Below are positions 7,434 to 15,064 of a DNA stretch of 15,333 nt, one piece after another. A model generated the notes under the pieces. The model searched no databases. It was given only the letters and a program-made list of their open reading frames with translations, and had not been told where the DNA came from. Each line of letters begins with the position of its first letter. Within the stretch, counting starts at the first letter, position 1. This stretch comes from Bacteroidales bacterium UBA6828 (GTDB taxonomy: Bacteria; Bacteroidota; Bacteroidia; Bacteroidales; Paludibacteraceae): positions 48,030 through 63,362 of the forward strand of contig DKEG01000013.1 of assembly GCA_002452095.1 (NCBI GenBank), in the 5' to 3' direction. The translations under genes and the position numbers were made by a program.

Positions 7434-7787
7434 TCAATGCACCACAAAAAAGCACCCTGCCATTATCAGCACTATTCCCAACCATTGTGTCCACACGATA
7501 TGTTCGTGGAAGATGAGCATTGCCGCTATCATGCCGAACACGTATGTGATACTGGAGAGCGGGTAGGCAATGGAGAAGGGGTAGTGTTTCAGGATATACA
7601 TCCACAGCACTCCTGCCGCCGTGAAACCGATGCCGCAGCCAAGCCACCACCAGTTGGTGAGTTGGTGCTGCACAAACGCCCACGAGAAATACACCTCTCC
7701 CATAGCCCGCAGTGCCAACTTCATCTGTATCTGTCCGGCACACAGGCAGAGGCTCTGTATCAATATCAGGCACAACAATCTAAACAT
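7434..7787 (-). CDS. small four-helix EamA/SMR-type membrane protein (ArnE/ArnF-like)
   Basis: A 117-residue protein with four predicted membrane helices (about residues 2-20, 46-67, 71-94 and 98-116), the size of a half EamA unit as in EmrE and ArnE/ArnF, which work as dimers. The first helix carries CAGQIQMKLAL, similar to the AGQxxxK motif near the N-terminus of ArnE. Helices 3-4 have the AYPLSS...E...QWLGIVLIMAG pattern of the EamA/SMR fold. The start is the ATG at 7787, overlapping the ketosynthase fusion stop by 8 nt; a longer reading to 8018 is a shadow of that gene. Together with the ArnC/DPM-like GT2 domain downstream, a role in flipping a polyprenyl-phosphate sugar or other lipid intermediate is plausible (inference). 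Drug-exporter function is less likely in this context. Confidence 0.8.
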   Translation of the reverse strand: MFRLLCLILIQSLCLCAGQIQMKLALRAMGEVYFSWAFVQHQLTNWWWLGCGIGFTAAGVLWMYILKHYPFSIAYPLSSITYVFGMIAAMLIFHEHIVWTQWLGIVLIMAGCFFVVH

Positions 7788-9432
7788 ACAACACACAGGC
7801 TTGCGCCACGTTCTTGGCAGGGTAATGGATATGCTCCAACAGACTTTGCCAACGTTCGTCCACCTCGTCAAAAGCACAGCAGAGTACGGTCTTTGCCTCG
7901 CCGGTTGCCAGCAGCAGTACGGCATCGGCTTGGGCGTTTGCCATCGGCTCCGCACCGGCAATGGTGGTGTTATAGCCCTTGGCTCCGAAGTGTCGGGCAA
8001 GGGTACCCGCAGCGGCATTATGGGTGGAACTCATAAACTGTGCGGGCGAGAAGTCGTGTTCGCCTGCCGTGGTCAGTAGCTCCAGCAGGTGGACGGTAGG
8101 TATCATTCCGCCCCACTGTGTACCTACAATGATGGCATCGGGACACCGGACACCGGCTTCCCGCAGTGCTTCCGATGCCACCACTATCAGTTGGCGGAGC
8201 ATCGGCGTCATGCGGCGTGCCTGCATAAGGGGGATATACGGTTTGTAATCCAAGGTGCCGTCGCTCTCTACCGTTTCCGTAGCCTGAACATCGGGAACGT
8301 ACGGCAGTTCGGGAAGTGCTGCAGGCTCTTGTGCAAGCACGATACTGCTGTCGTTGCCGCCAAAGCCGAAGGCGTTGCATATCGTGTATGGATAGTGGCG
8401 TTGCTCCATTCGGAACAGCGTGAAGACGGCTTCTATACTTCCGCTGGCGGATGTGGTATGTCCCGTAAGCGGTTTGGTGGACTCTACGCATGGCATCGTG
8501 TTGCCAAACACACGCTCTATCGCACGCCACTCGCTGGCATCGTTATTGGGTGTGGCAGTGCCGTGGGCGTTGACGTACGGGATACTCGAGGGAGCAATAC
8601 CCGCCATATCTATGGCGTGCGTCATAGCGTCGTATGCCCCGTCTCCGTCGGGCGAAGAAGCGGTCTGGTGATAGGCATCGCAGCGGTTGGCATAGCCTGC
8701 TATATAGCCATAGATATGCACCCCGCGCCTTTCTGCCTCGTCAGCGTCTTCCAGCATCAGGTATGCCGCTCCCTCGCCTAAGTTGATACCGTCTCGGTCT
8801 TCTTGGAAAGGACGGCAGATATGCTGTGAGAGAATACCCAATGCCGCAAAGCCGTTCACGTGGAAGCGTGTCAGTGCTTCCGTGCCGCCTACGACAACCC
8901 GTTTGGCAGCACCGATACGCAGGATACCTGCCCCGTGGATAAGCGCGTTGAGCGCGGAAGAGCAGGCAGTGCTGACCGTAACGAAGTCCTGCAGTCCGTA
9001 GCAGTGTGCCAGCATGGCGGAGGTCATATCGGCTTCGTGCTGATAGAGTTGCTCTATGGTGTCCCATTGCCCATACCGCCACTCGGCATAGTGCTGCTCG
9101 GTAATATCCATACCGCCGACGGTAGTGCCGTTGACCAGCGGAATGGAACCGAGGTCTTCTTCGGACAGGCTACTGTCGGCTAACGCTTCGCGCAGCGCAA
9201 TGAGACCCAACAGGACATTGCGGGACAGGGCAGCGTCGGGGGATTGCCCTGCCAACTCAGCCAATTGCGCATTGGTATAAGGCACTTCGCCAATATGCCA
9301 CTCATAGTGCGAGGTGGGCAGGATATGTGCCGGCTGCAGATGTGATACACCTGCCTGCAGTTCCCGCTTGTTAGCCTCCGCGCCAATGCCAAGGGCGGAC
9401 ACGATACCTATACCCGTAATGGCAATTTTCAT
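7780..9432 (-). CDS. ketosynthase fused to a chain-length-factor-like half-ketosynthase domain
   Basis: A 550-residue protein. Residues 1-370 are a complete FabF-type ketosynthase with Cys157 (STACSSA), His290 (NAHGTATPNND), Lys320 and His325 (TKPLTGHTTSASG), and the C-terminal NAFGFGGND motif. Residues about 395-530 are a second, shorter domain of the Ketoacyl-synt_2 type, the APE chain-length-factor-like family, recognised by EALREAG, AIIVGTQWGG and FSPAQFMSSTHNAAAGTLA. This part lacks the catalytic Cys. In characterised proteobacterial APE systems the ketosynthase (ApeO) and the chain-length-factor-like partner (ApeC) are separate proteins in a complex; here both sit on one chain. The ATG at 9432 overlaps the ACP stop as TGATG; a GTG at 9435 is an alternative. 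It likely condenses malonyl-ACP onto the growing aryl polyene. Confidence 0.9.
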   Translation of the reverse strand: MKIAITGIGIVSALGIGAEANKRELQAGVSHLQPAHILPTSHYEWHIGEVPYTNAQLAELAGQSPDAALSRNVLLGLIALREALADSSLSEEDLGSIPLVNGTTVGGMDITEQHYAEWRYGQWDTIEQLYQHEADMTSAMLAHCYGLQDFVTVSTACSSALNALIHGAGILRIGAAKRVVVGGTEALTRFHVNGFAALGILSQHICRPFQEDRDGINLGEGAAYLMLEDADEAERRGVHIYGYIAGYANRCDAYHQTASSPDGDGAYDAMTHAIDMAGIAPSSIPYVNAHGTATPNNDASEWRAIERVFGNTMPCVESTKPLTGHTTSASGSIEAVFTLFRMEQRHYPYTICNAFGFGGNDSSIVLAQEPAALPELPYVPDVQATETVESDGTLDYKPYIPLMQARRMTPMLRQLIVVASEALREAGVRCPDAIIVGTQWGGMIPTVHLLELLTTAGEHDFSPAQFMSSTHNAAAGTLARHFGAKGYNTTIAGAEPMANAQADAVLLLATGEAKTVLCCAFDEVDERWQSLLEHIHYPAKNVAQACVLYV

Positions 9433-9689
9433 CACTTGGTGCGGTTAGCGGCTACATAGTCCGCCATTACGTCAATCGACTTGAATACTTCTTTTCCCTG
9501 TTTCGGGTCGGACAGTTTGATACCGTATTGCTTCTCCATCAGCACTATCAGTTCGAGGGCGTCAATGGAGTCCAGACCCAGACCCTCACCGAACAGTGGG
9601 GCGGCATCGTCGATGTCGGCAGGCGTCATGCCTTCCAAATTGAGTGCCTCAATGATTTGTTCTTTGAGTTGTGTTTTCAGTTCTTCCAT
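9432..9689 (-). CDS. acyl carrier protein
   Basis: An 85-residue acidic acyl carrier protein. The phosphopantetheine site is Ser41 in GLGLDSIDALEL, flanked by the typical helix-1 segment LKEQIIEALNLEG and the helix-3 segment KSIDVMADYV. It presumably carries the polyene chain or malonyl units for the adjacent ketosynthases. It overlaps the half-ketosynthase gene by 13 nt at its start and the ketosynthase fusion by one base at its end. It is one of two ACPs in the window; the other, at 12501-12746, is clearly divergent, so they probably serve different partners (APE clusters typically have two, ApeE and ApeF). Confidence 0.95.
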   Translation of the reverse strand: MEELKTQLKEQIIEALNLEGMTPADIDDAAPLFGEGLGLDSIDALELIVLMEKQYGIKLSDPKQGKEVFKSIDVMADYVAANRTK

Positions 9690-10186
9690 ACTATTTGTAT
9701 TTTTGCTATATAATCATCTTGGTTCGGACATTCCACCCAGCCTACGATGGCAGAGGTGATGTCGGTGGTTTGGAAAACGGTTTCGACAAGAGGCAGCAGT
9801 TGCGCCTCGTCGTCGAGTATATAGAAACTGCTCTCGCCCATATACTTGTGGCGGATAGCGATTTCTCCGGTAACGATATTGGGCAATGTATAGACAAAGA
9901 GGGCGGGCGACGGGAAGTAGTCATCGGGCTGAATCGTCGCCTCGTAATCGCGGTCGTTCCGGATGGACGCGCTGCGGTTGGCAAAGATGACGGCTCGGTG
10001 CTCGTGTATGTCCTCCGATGACACTGCACCTTCTTCCTGCTGCAGAGCCATCTCGGTAGCCACGAATCCGAGACGGGAGAGCAAGTCCATCTTGAAGAAC
10101 TTGGGATAATCGCCCGCGTACTTCCTGTACAGGTCGGTCAGGTTGCCGCTTTGCGGAGTCAGGGTTATGCTGCTTGTTATTCTCAT
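9677..10186 (-). CDS. stand-alone ketosynthase-like half domain (chain-length-factor-like)
   Basis: A 169-residue protein resembling only the N-terminal half of a ketosynthase (Ketoacyl-synt_2-like). It has KMDLLSRLGFVATEMAL, RAVIFANRSAS and YFPSPALFVYTLPNIVTGEIA, which match the part of a ketosynthase leading up to the active site. The Cys loop itself is absent; the only Cys is near the C-terminus (VECPNQ), so it cannot be a condensing enzyme. It is probably a non-catalytic partner of the ketosynthase encoded immediately upstream, as a chain-length factor is. The start taken is the ATG at 10186, forming an ATGA overlap with that ketosynthase's stop; an ATG at 10198 would add four residues. 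Domain order and motif spacing parallel the C-terminal domain of the 550-residue fusion. Confidence 0.78.
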   Translation of the reverse strand: MRITSSITLTPQSGNLTDLYRKYAGDYPKFFKMDLLSRLGFVATEMALQQEEGAVSSEDIHEHRAVIFANRSASIRNDRDYEATIQPDDYFPSPALFVYTLPNIVTGEIAIRHKYMGESSFYILDDEAQLLPLVETVFQTTDITSAIVGWVECPNQDDYIAKIQIVWKN

Positions 10187-11223
10187 TGTCTTGTCCATCG
10201 TACAGCGGCATTGACACCCCCGAAGCCGCTTAGCAATTTGATAAATGAATGTTTAGCCGTAGGGCGGTGCAGGGCGGAGATATTCACCGCCTCTTTCGTA
10301 CCGGGGGTGGAGAACCCGCGTACACCCGCTATGGTGTTGTGTTCCACCGCTTGCATTCCCAACAGGGTCTCCAATACGCCTGCTGCACCCATAGTATGCC
10401 CGTAGTAGCCTTTGAGTCCCGTAACGGGTGTGCTGCCCAACCCCGCACGTTGGATAGCCACGGACTCCATGTCGTCGTTATAAAGCGTTCCCGTGCCGTG
10501 TACACTCACAAATGCCAGGTCATCGGCATTGCCTTTCACATCTTGCAAGCAGCGGAGACTGCCCTCTGCCGTGCGGCTGGGACCCGATATATGGTTGGCG
10601 TCGTTGTGGATACTGCCTGCTTCCAACGCCCAACTGTTGGCAGGCGGTTGCTCTGTATATCGGAGTATGAGCGTGGCAGCGGCTTCACCCAGGTTGAGCC
10701 CTTTGCGTGCGGCATCAAACGGTCGGCACTCGTCCTGCGACAAGGCTTTGAACGATTGGAACCCGCTGACAATAAACCGTGTCTGTACATCACAGCCGAT
10801 GACTATTGCCGTCCGGTATTGCTTTGTCATCAGCAGCCGCTGTGCTGTAATCTGTGCGCACACTCCGGAGGTGCAGGCATTGCTGACCACCACGGGAGGA
10901 TTCACGCAGCCTAATGCGTGCGCTATGGTATGCGCCGGTGTGAGCAAGTCGAGGTTGTCCCCTTTGGTGGTGGAGAGTATCAATACCACATCGGGTGCGG
11001 CGGCATCAATGCCGGCACCACGGACAGCCGCTTGGGCGGAGCGGATACACAGGTCGGTGAAATGAGGGCGTTCCGGAAACAGGCTTGCCATAAACGGTTC
11101 CACGGACGCAAACATATCGGTATGCAGACGCAATGCCGACCGACCGGCTATGACAGCCTGATAGTTGGAAAGTGTTCCCTCACCCAATGGGGAGATGATA
11201 TGGTCGGACAGGCGGATAATCAT
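10183..11223 (-). CDS. short beta-ketoacyl-ACP synthase (FabF-like)
   Basis: A 346-residue ketosynthase, shorter than FabF (about 410), mainly through a reduced N-terminal half. The active site is intact: Cys117 in SNACTSG, His242 in VHGTGTLYND, Lys271 and His276 in GLKGYYGHTMGAAG, and the C-terminal LSGFGGVNAA motif. It should catalyse decarboxylative condensation, either for chain elongation or a dedicated initiation step. The ATG at 11223 overlaps the ApeP-like hotdog gene by 4 nt, and its stop overlaps the half-ketosynthase start by 4 nt, suggesting coupled translation and possibly a stoichiometric complex of this protein with the half domain. Confidence 0.92.
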   Translation of the reverse strand: MIIRLSDHIISPLGEGTLSNYQAVIAGRSALRLHTDMFASVEPFMASLFPERPHFTDLCIRSAQAAVRGAGIDAAAPDVVLILSTTKGDNLDLLTPAHTIAHALGCVNPPVVVSNACTSGVCAQITAQRLLMTKQYRTAIVIGCDVQTRFIVSGFQSFKALSQDECRPFDAARKGLNLGEAAATLILRYTEQPPANSWALEAGSIHNDANHISGPSRTAEGSLRCLQDVKGNADDLAFVSVHGTGTLYNDDMESVAIQRAGLGSTPVTGLKGYYGHTMGAAGVLETLLGMQAVEHNTIAGVRGFSTPGTKEAVNISALHRPTAKHSFIKLLSGFGGVNAAVRWTRQ

Positions 11224-11627
11224 TGCAGTGCTATTTTCAGTTCACAGCGGGCGCATACTTGTTTGCCACACCGCACTTCCGCTTCTACCAACGATATGTC
11301 AAACACACGCTGTACGACACGGATATGCGTGGTTATCTGTTCTCCCTCTTGCGGGCGATAGTATATCTGCATATTCCTGACCGCCCCGATAAAGCCGATA
11401 CGCACCTCTCCTTCGCTGACGGCACCTATATGTGCGGCAGCCGTCTGTGCCATATTCTCCATCAGTCCGGCAGCAGACAGACAGCCGCAGGACACCAGCG
11501 GGTGCTGACCACTGACCGAGCAGACCGACAGTGCCTCGTCCGGAGTAGCCTCCACAAGCCTGTCCACCAGTACAAACGGCGGACGTTGCGGGATAAGGGT
11601 CAGTATGTCAGTGTTTCCAAAATTCAT
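11220..11627 (-). CDS. ApeP-like hotdog protein (dehydratase partner)
   Basis: A 135-residue hotdog-fold protein. The N-terminal segment LIPQRPPFVLVDRLVE matches the opening of FabZ (LLPHRFPFLLVDRV). The central-helix segment GLMENMAQTAA aligns with the FabZ helix and keeps its catalytic Glu (Glu57). The HFPGxPxxPG loop with the catalytic His is missing: the stretch between HPLV and the helix is about five residues shorter than in FabZ, and His42 aligns with a non-catalytic position. This resembles the ApeP-type hotdog family. It could pair with the FabZ-like protein at 6493-6825, which has the His but lacks the Glu. Its start overlaps the LpxL-like gene by 20 nt. Confidence 0.83.
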   Translation of the reverse strand: MNFGNTDILTLIPQRPPFVLVDRLVEATPDEALSVCSVSGQHPLVSCGCLSAAGLMENMAQTAAAHIGAVSEGEVRIGFIGAVRNMQIYYRPQEGEQITTHIRVVQRVFDISLVEAEVRCGKQVCARCELKIALQ

Positions 11628-12486
11628 AGAAGTGAAACCATTGGGTAGGGTATTTCTGTGCGATAGCCGTCAGGCAGTCGGCATATTGCTGTGCCAGGTC
11701 CTGTACCTGTTCCGTGCGTTTGAGACGAGCGTTCACGTGCAGCGGGAAGTGATAGATACGGTATTCGTAGTTGTGCTCTTTCATCACGAACAGCACAATG
11801 ATTTCTTTGCCTGCTGCAGCGGCTATGCGAAACGGTCCTTGCGGCAGTTCGGCGGTATGCCCGAGGACACGGCAGAAAACAGTCTTCAGACTGCCTAATC
11901 CGCGGTCGCCTGCCATAGAGACAATCTCACCATTGGCCAATGCCGTATGGATTTTGAATATATGGCTCATATCATCGCTGTGCGCAATGATAGCGATATT
12001 GTTCAATCCCAACTGCTTCACACGGTTTTGCATCACCGTAGCGGTGTCTCCCCCGTATGCCACGATATTCATACGCTTTTGGTGCGTCTGGAAATAGTAG
12101 CCTGCTATCTCGAAGTTGCCTACGTGTGAGAACAGCACGATAGCCCCATCCTGTTGCCGAAAGACCTGCATACATTGCTCTTCGTTATCGAAAGTGAAGC
12201 GGAACTCCTGCCCCGCCCATGCCGCAAAGCGGTCCAATATCACCTGTCCGAAATGGAAATAGTTGATGTAAGTATGCAGGAAAGCACGCCATACATTGTC
12301 TCCGTGTATGTGCCGGAAATAGTGATAGATGGCAATATAGGTGCTGTGCCGGAAAAGCATATAGAAGAGAATGACCACGCCCATGATACCGTATATCACA
12401 GGCAGGTGTACCACACGGAGCAGCACTATCAAGCCTTGCTGCATGCGCCGCGTACCACCGGTCTTTCCACTCCAGTCTTTAGGCAT
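11608..12486 (-). CDS. LpxL/HtrB-like lysophospholipid acyltransferase
   Basis: A 292-residue membrane-associated acyltransferase of the lipid A late acyltransferase family. The N-terminal WSGKTGGTRRMQQGL followed by a hydrophobic helix (about 17-45) is typical of this family and supports the ATG at 12486 rather than the internal one at 12444. The catalytic HX4E motif is SHVGNFE (His121, Glu126); later conserved elements are AGDRGLGS and the ELPQGPFRIAAAAG region. It probably transfers the ACP-bound polyene or another acyl chain onto a lipid acceptor, anchoring the pigment in the membrane; the acceptor is unknown. It lies 14 nt after the ACP gene. Confidence 0.9.
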   Translation of the reverse strand: MPKDWSGKTGGTRRMQQGLIVLLRVVHLPVIYGIMGVVILFYMLFRHSTYIAIYHYFRHIHGDNVWRAFLHTYINYFHFGQVILDRFAAWAGQEFRFTFDNEEQCMQVFRQQDGAIVLFSHVGNFEIAGYYFQTHQKRMNIVAYGGDTATVMQNRVKQLGLNNIAIIAHSDDMSHIFKIHTALANGEIVSMAGDRGLGSLKTVFCRVLGHTAELPQGPFRIAAAAGKEIIVLFVMKEHNYEYRIYHFPLHVNARLKRTEQVQDLAQQYADCLTAIAQKYPTQWFHFYEFWKH

Positions 12487-12500
12487 TCCCCGGGGTATTA

Positions 12501-12746
12501 TTATGCGTTCACTTTCTGTCCGATATAGGTGTAGAAGTCACCCAATGTGCGTACCTGCTTCATTTCCGCTGCTTCAGGTTTGAAACCGAAGGTGCGGTTG
12601 ACGATGGCAATGATGTCCACGAAATCGAGACTGTCGATACCCAAATCCTGACGCAAATCGGCGGTCTCCGTTAATGCATCCGCTTCCATCTCAAACTCTT
12701 CGACAAGGAAAGCGTTTACTTTTTCTTTAATCTCTGTATTGGTCAT
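12501..12746 (-). CDS. acyl carrier protein
   Basis: An 81-residue acyl carrier protein with the phosphopantetheine site Ser39 in DLGIDSLDFVDI. Helix 1 (EIKEKVNAFLVEEFEM) and the C-terminal TLGDFYTYIGQKV are ACP-like. It differs clearly from the ACP at 9432-9689. Its place directly before the LpxL-like acyltransferase suggests that it may deliver the acyl chain to that enzyme (inference). It lies 9 nt after the methyltransferase gene. Confidence 0.95.
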   Translation of the reverse strand: MTNTEIKEKVNAFLVEEFEMEADALTETADLRQDLGIDSLDFVDIIAIVNRTFGFKPEAAEMKQVRTLGDFYTYIGQKVNA

Positions 12747-12755
12747 ATTCTGTTG

Positions 12756-13859
12756 TTATATTTTCTTGCAAATGAGTATGGAGTGTCCGCCGGTGCCGAG
12801 GTGGTCGTGTATGGACTCTGTCTCCAAGCCTGCCTCGTGAATCAGGCGTGTCATATCATCGGTGTTATACATCTTGCTGTTGCCGTTAGCCAGTGCCGTG
12901 AAGTAGAGCGAGGTCATAGTCAGGCAGAATGCCGCAGGCGTATATTTCTGTCTGTCCCATAGTGTCTCCATAATATAGAGCCGGTTGGTGTCGTCCATTA
13001 TGCGTGCGGCACGCTTGAGTATGCTGACTATCTCCGCTTCGGCAAAGCAGTCCAGGAACTGCGACATCCATATCACGTCGTAGTGTTCCTTGGTTGGGAA
13101 AGCAGCGTCTTCGTTCAGCAGATCCATACCATAACCGTGGATACGTGCCTCGCCGATATGCCCTTTCGTTTGGGTGCGCATCATCTCTATCTGCTGAGGC
13201 AAATCACATATTGTAACCTCCGCTTCAGGCTGATGCTCAGTGACAAAACGGGCAAACTTACCGGTGTTGCCGCCTACGTCCAAGATATGCTTCCTGCCGT
13301 TGCGGAAGATTATCTCCACTGCTTCATCAAACGAATGGTCGCTGTAGTAGTGGTCGAAGCCGAACCACGATTTCTGTACCTGCGCAGGCAGACTGGACAA
13401 GCCCTCGTAGATAGTGTGCCAGTTACCGAAATGCTCCAGTCCGGCGGGACGTCCCTCTTCCAAGGCTTTGTCCAATACGAACCACCCTTCGTAGTTGACA
13501 TCGTGGTTGAAATTGATATCCACACCTATCAGGTCGTCATTGAGCAGAAACCACCCCGTCTTTGCCAAGGTGTAGTGGTCGGTATCGGGATTGATTAGCA
13601 CCGCATGCATAGTGAGTGCGGCTTCCAGCAGACATTTGGCTGCATAGTCGCTCAGTCCTGTCTGCTGCGCAATCTGCGCCTGTGTCAGTCCGTTGCCACC
13701 GGCATCGCTCAGCAGACGCAGTATGCCGTACTTGCGTAGCAGACGCGCCACCTGAAAGACCACGGGACCCCAACTGTAGATATGTGCCAGAGCCTGCGCC
13801 TCGCGTGCGGAGTATTGCTCACGGCTGTAATTCTGTCTTAGTTCTTCAAAGAGTTGCAT
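12756..13859 (-). CDS. SAM-dependent methyltransferase, O-methyltransferase family
   Basis: A 367-residue class I methyltransferase with the layout of the PF00891 family: an N-terminal helical/winged-helix dimerisation domain (about 20-110, with TQAQIAQQTGLSDYAAKCLLE) and a C-terminal Rossmann domain. SAM motif I is LDVGGNTG (193-200), followed by the acidic VTICDLP. The region where family O-methyltransferases have LHDW with the catalytic His reads SQFLDCF, so the general-base His is absent. In flexirubins and E. coli-type APEs the aryl head bears a ring C-methyl group, so C-methylation of the ring is a reasonable guess. Its start overlaps the upstream ketosynthase by 22 nt. Confidence 0.9.
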   Translation of the reverse strand: MQLFEELRQNYSREQYSAREAQALAHIYSWGPVVFQVARLLRKYGILRLLSDAGGNGLTQAQIAQQTGLSDYAAKCLLEAALTMHAVLINPDTDHYTLAKTGWFLLNDDLIGVDINFNHDVNYEGWFVLDKALEEGRPAGLEHFGNWHTIYEGLSSLPAQVQKSWFGFDHYYSDHSFDEAVEIIFRNGRKHILDVGGNTGKFARFVTEHQPEAEVTICDLPQQIEMMRTQTKGHIGEARIHGYGMDLLNEDAAFPTKEHYDVIWMSQFLDCFAEAEIVSILKRAARIMDDTNRLYIMETLWDRQKYTPAAFCLTMTSLYFTALANGNSKMYNTDDMTRLIHEAGLETESIHDHLGTGGHSILICKKI

Positions 13860-15064
13860 AGTATGATTGCTGAGTTGGTTCCTCCGAAGCCAAACGAGTT
13901 GCTGAGCACCGTATGGACTTCGGTAAATACGGTTTGCCGTGCTATTCGGAGTGTGGCGGCACTGTCGGCTACGTTCTCCAGGTTGATGTTCGGAGCGACA
14001 AAGCCGTTCTGCATCATAAGCAGACTATAGACAGCCTCGGATGCACCTGCCATCCAGCACTCGTGTCCTGTCATCGATTTGGTACTGGATATCCATGCCT
14101 TTGAGTTGCCGAACAAACGGGTGAGTGCTTCCGCCTCCATGTCATCGCCTTGCGGTGTGGACGTGGCGTGTGCATTCACATAATCAATGTCCTGCGGAGT
14201 AAGTCCGGCGTCCGCCAATGCCCGCTGCATAGCGACAATGCTGCCCGTTGCCGAAGGTTGTGAGATGGCTCCGCCATTGCTGCTGAAGCCGTATCCGATG
14301 ACTTCACCGATAATATCGGCTCCGCGTGCTATGGCATGGTCGTAGTCTTCCAGTACCAGTGCCGCGGCTCCGCCGCTCGGTACTAATCCGTCTCGGTCTT
14401 TGTCGAAAGGGCGTGAGGCTTTGCTCGGGTCGGCAGTGCGTACGGAGAACGTACCCAGCGCATCAAAAGCCGCCATAGAGAACTCGTTCACCTCTTGCGC
14501 TCCACCTACCAGTACCATATCCTGCAGTCCCTGTCGGATAAACATATACCCCATACCGATAGAGTGACTGCCACTGGCACATGCCGCAGATACGGTCAGG
14601 TTTATCCCGCGCAGATGGAATATGGTACTCATATTCATACTTACGGTGGAGTTCATCGATTGGAAGATGAGTCCCGAACCTACTTGTGCGGAGTCGCCCG
14701 TACGCTTCATAGTCTCGTGTACCTCCACCGTAGCCCCTGCCGTGCTGTCATTGCCGAAGATGACGCCCACTTCATTATCCATAAGATATTGTTCGTCTAT
14801 CCCTGCTTGCTCAAACGCTTCGCGGGAAGCCATGTAGGCGTATTCCGCCTCTTCGCTCATACCCATACGCAGACGGCGGTGGAGCAGTGCTTTCAGTTCC
14901 GGACGTGCCACAATACCTGTCAAGGGCGAGCGGAACCCATACTCCGTACGCCGTTCGTCTATACCGATACCGGATTTGCCCGCACGAAGTGCAGCGGTTA
15001 CCTCCTCTTTCCCCTTGCCGATACAGGACCATATCCCCATGCCGGTTATCACCACACGCCTCAT
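13838..15064 (-). CDS. beta-ketoacyl-ACP synthase (FabB/FabF-like, ApeR-like)
   Basis: A full-length, 408-residue ketosynthase. Cys162 lies in VSAACASGS, His299 in NAHATSTPQGD, Lys329 and His334 in STKSMTGHECWMAGASE, and NSFGFGGTNSA closes the fold. The residues after the second His, ECWMAGAS, replace the SLGAAG run of FabB, so the loop near the active site differs from housekeeping enzymes. By position beside a FabG-like reductase it resembles the ApeR/ApeQ pair of APE clusters and probably works in the early elongation steps. The ATG at 15064 overlaps the reductase stop as ATGA. Confidence 0.92.
   Translation of the reverse strand: MRRVVITGMGIWSCIGKGKEEVTAALRAGKSGIGIDERRTEYGFRSPLTGIVARPELKALLHRRLRMGMSEEAEYAYMASREAFEQAGIDEQYLMDNEVGVIFGNDSTAGATVEVHETMKRTGDSAQVGSGLIFQSMNSTVSMNMSTIFHLRGINLTVSAACASGSHSIGMGYMFIRQGLQDMVLVGGAQEVNEFSMAAFDALGTFSVRTADPSKASRPFDKDRDGLVPSGGAAALVLEDYDHAIARGADIIGEVIGYGFSSNGGAISQPSATGSIVAMQRALADAGLTPQDIDYVNAHATSTPQGDDMEAEALTRLFGNSKAWISSTKSMTGHECWMAGASEAVYSLLMMQNGFVAPNINLENVADSAATLRIARQTVFTEVHTVLSNSFGFGGTNSAIILCNSLKN

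Noticed and set aside
7434..8018. A 194-codon reading of the small membrane protein
   Set aside because: The N-terminal 77 residues are antiparallel-frame noise inside the ketosynthase fusion; the EamA-like fold starts at the ATG at 7787.
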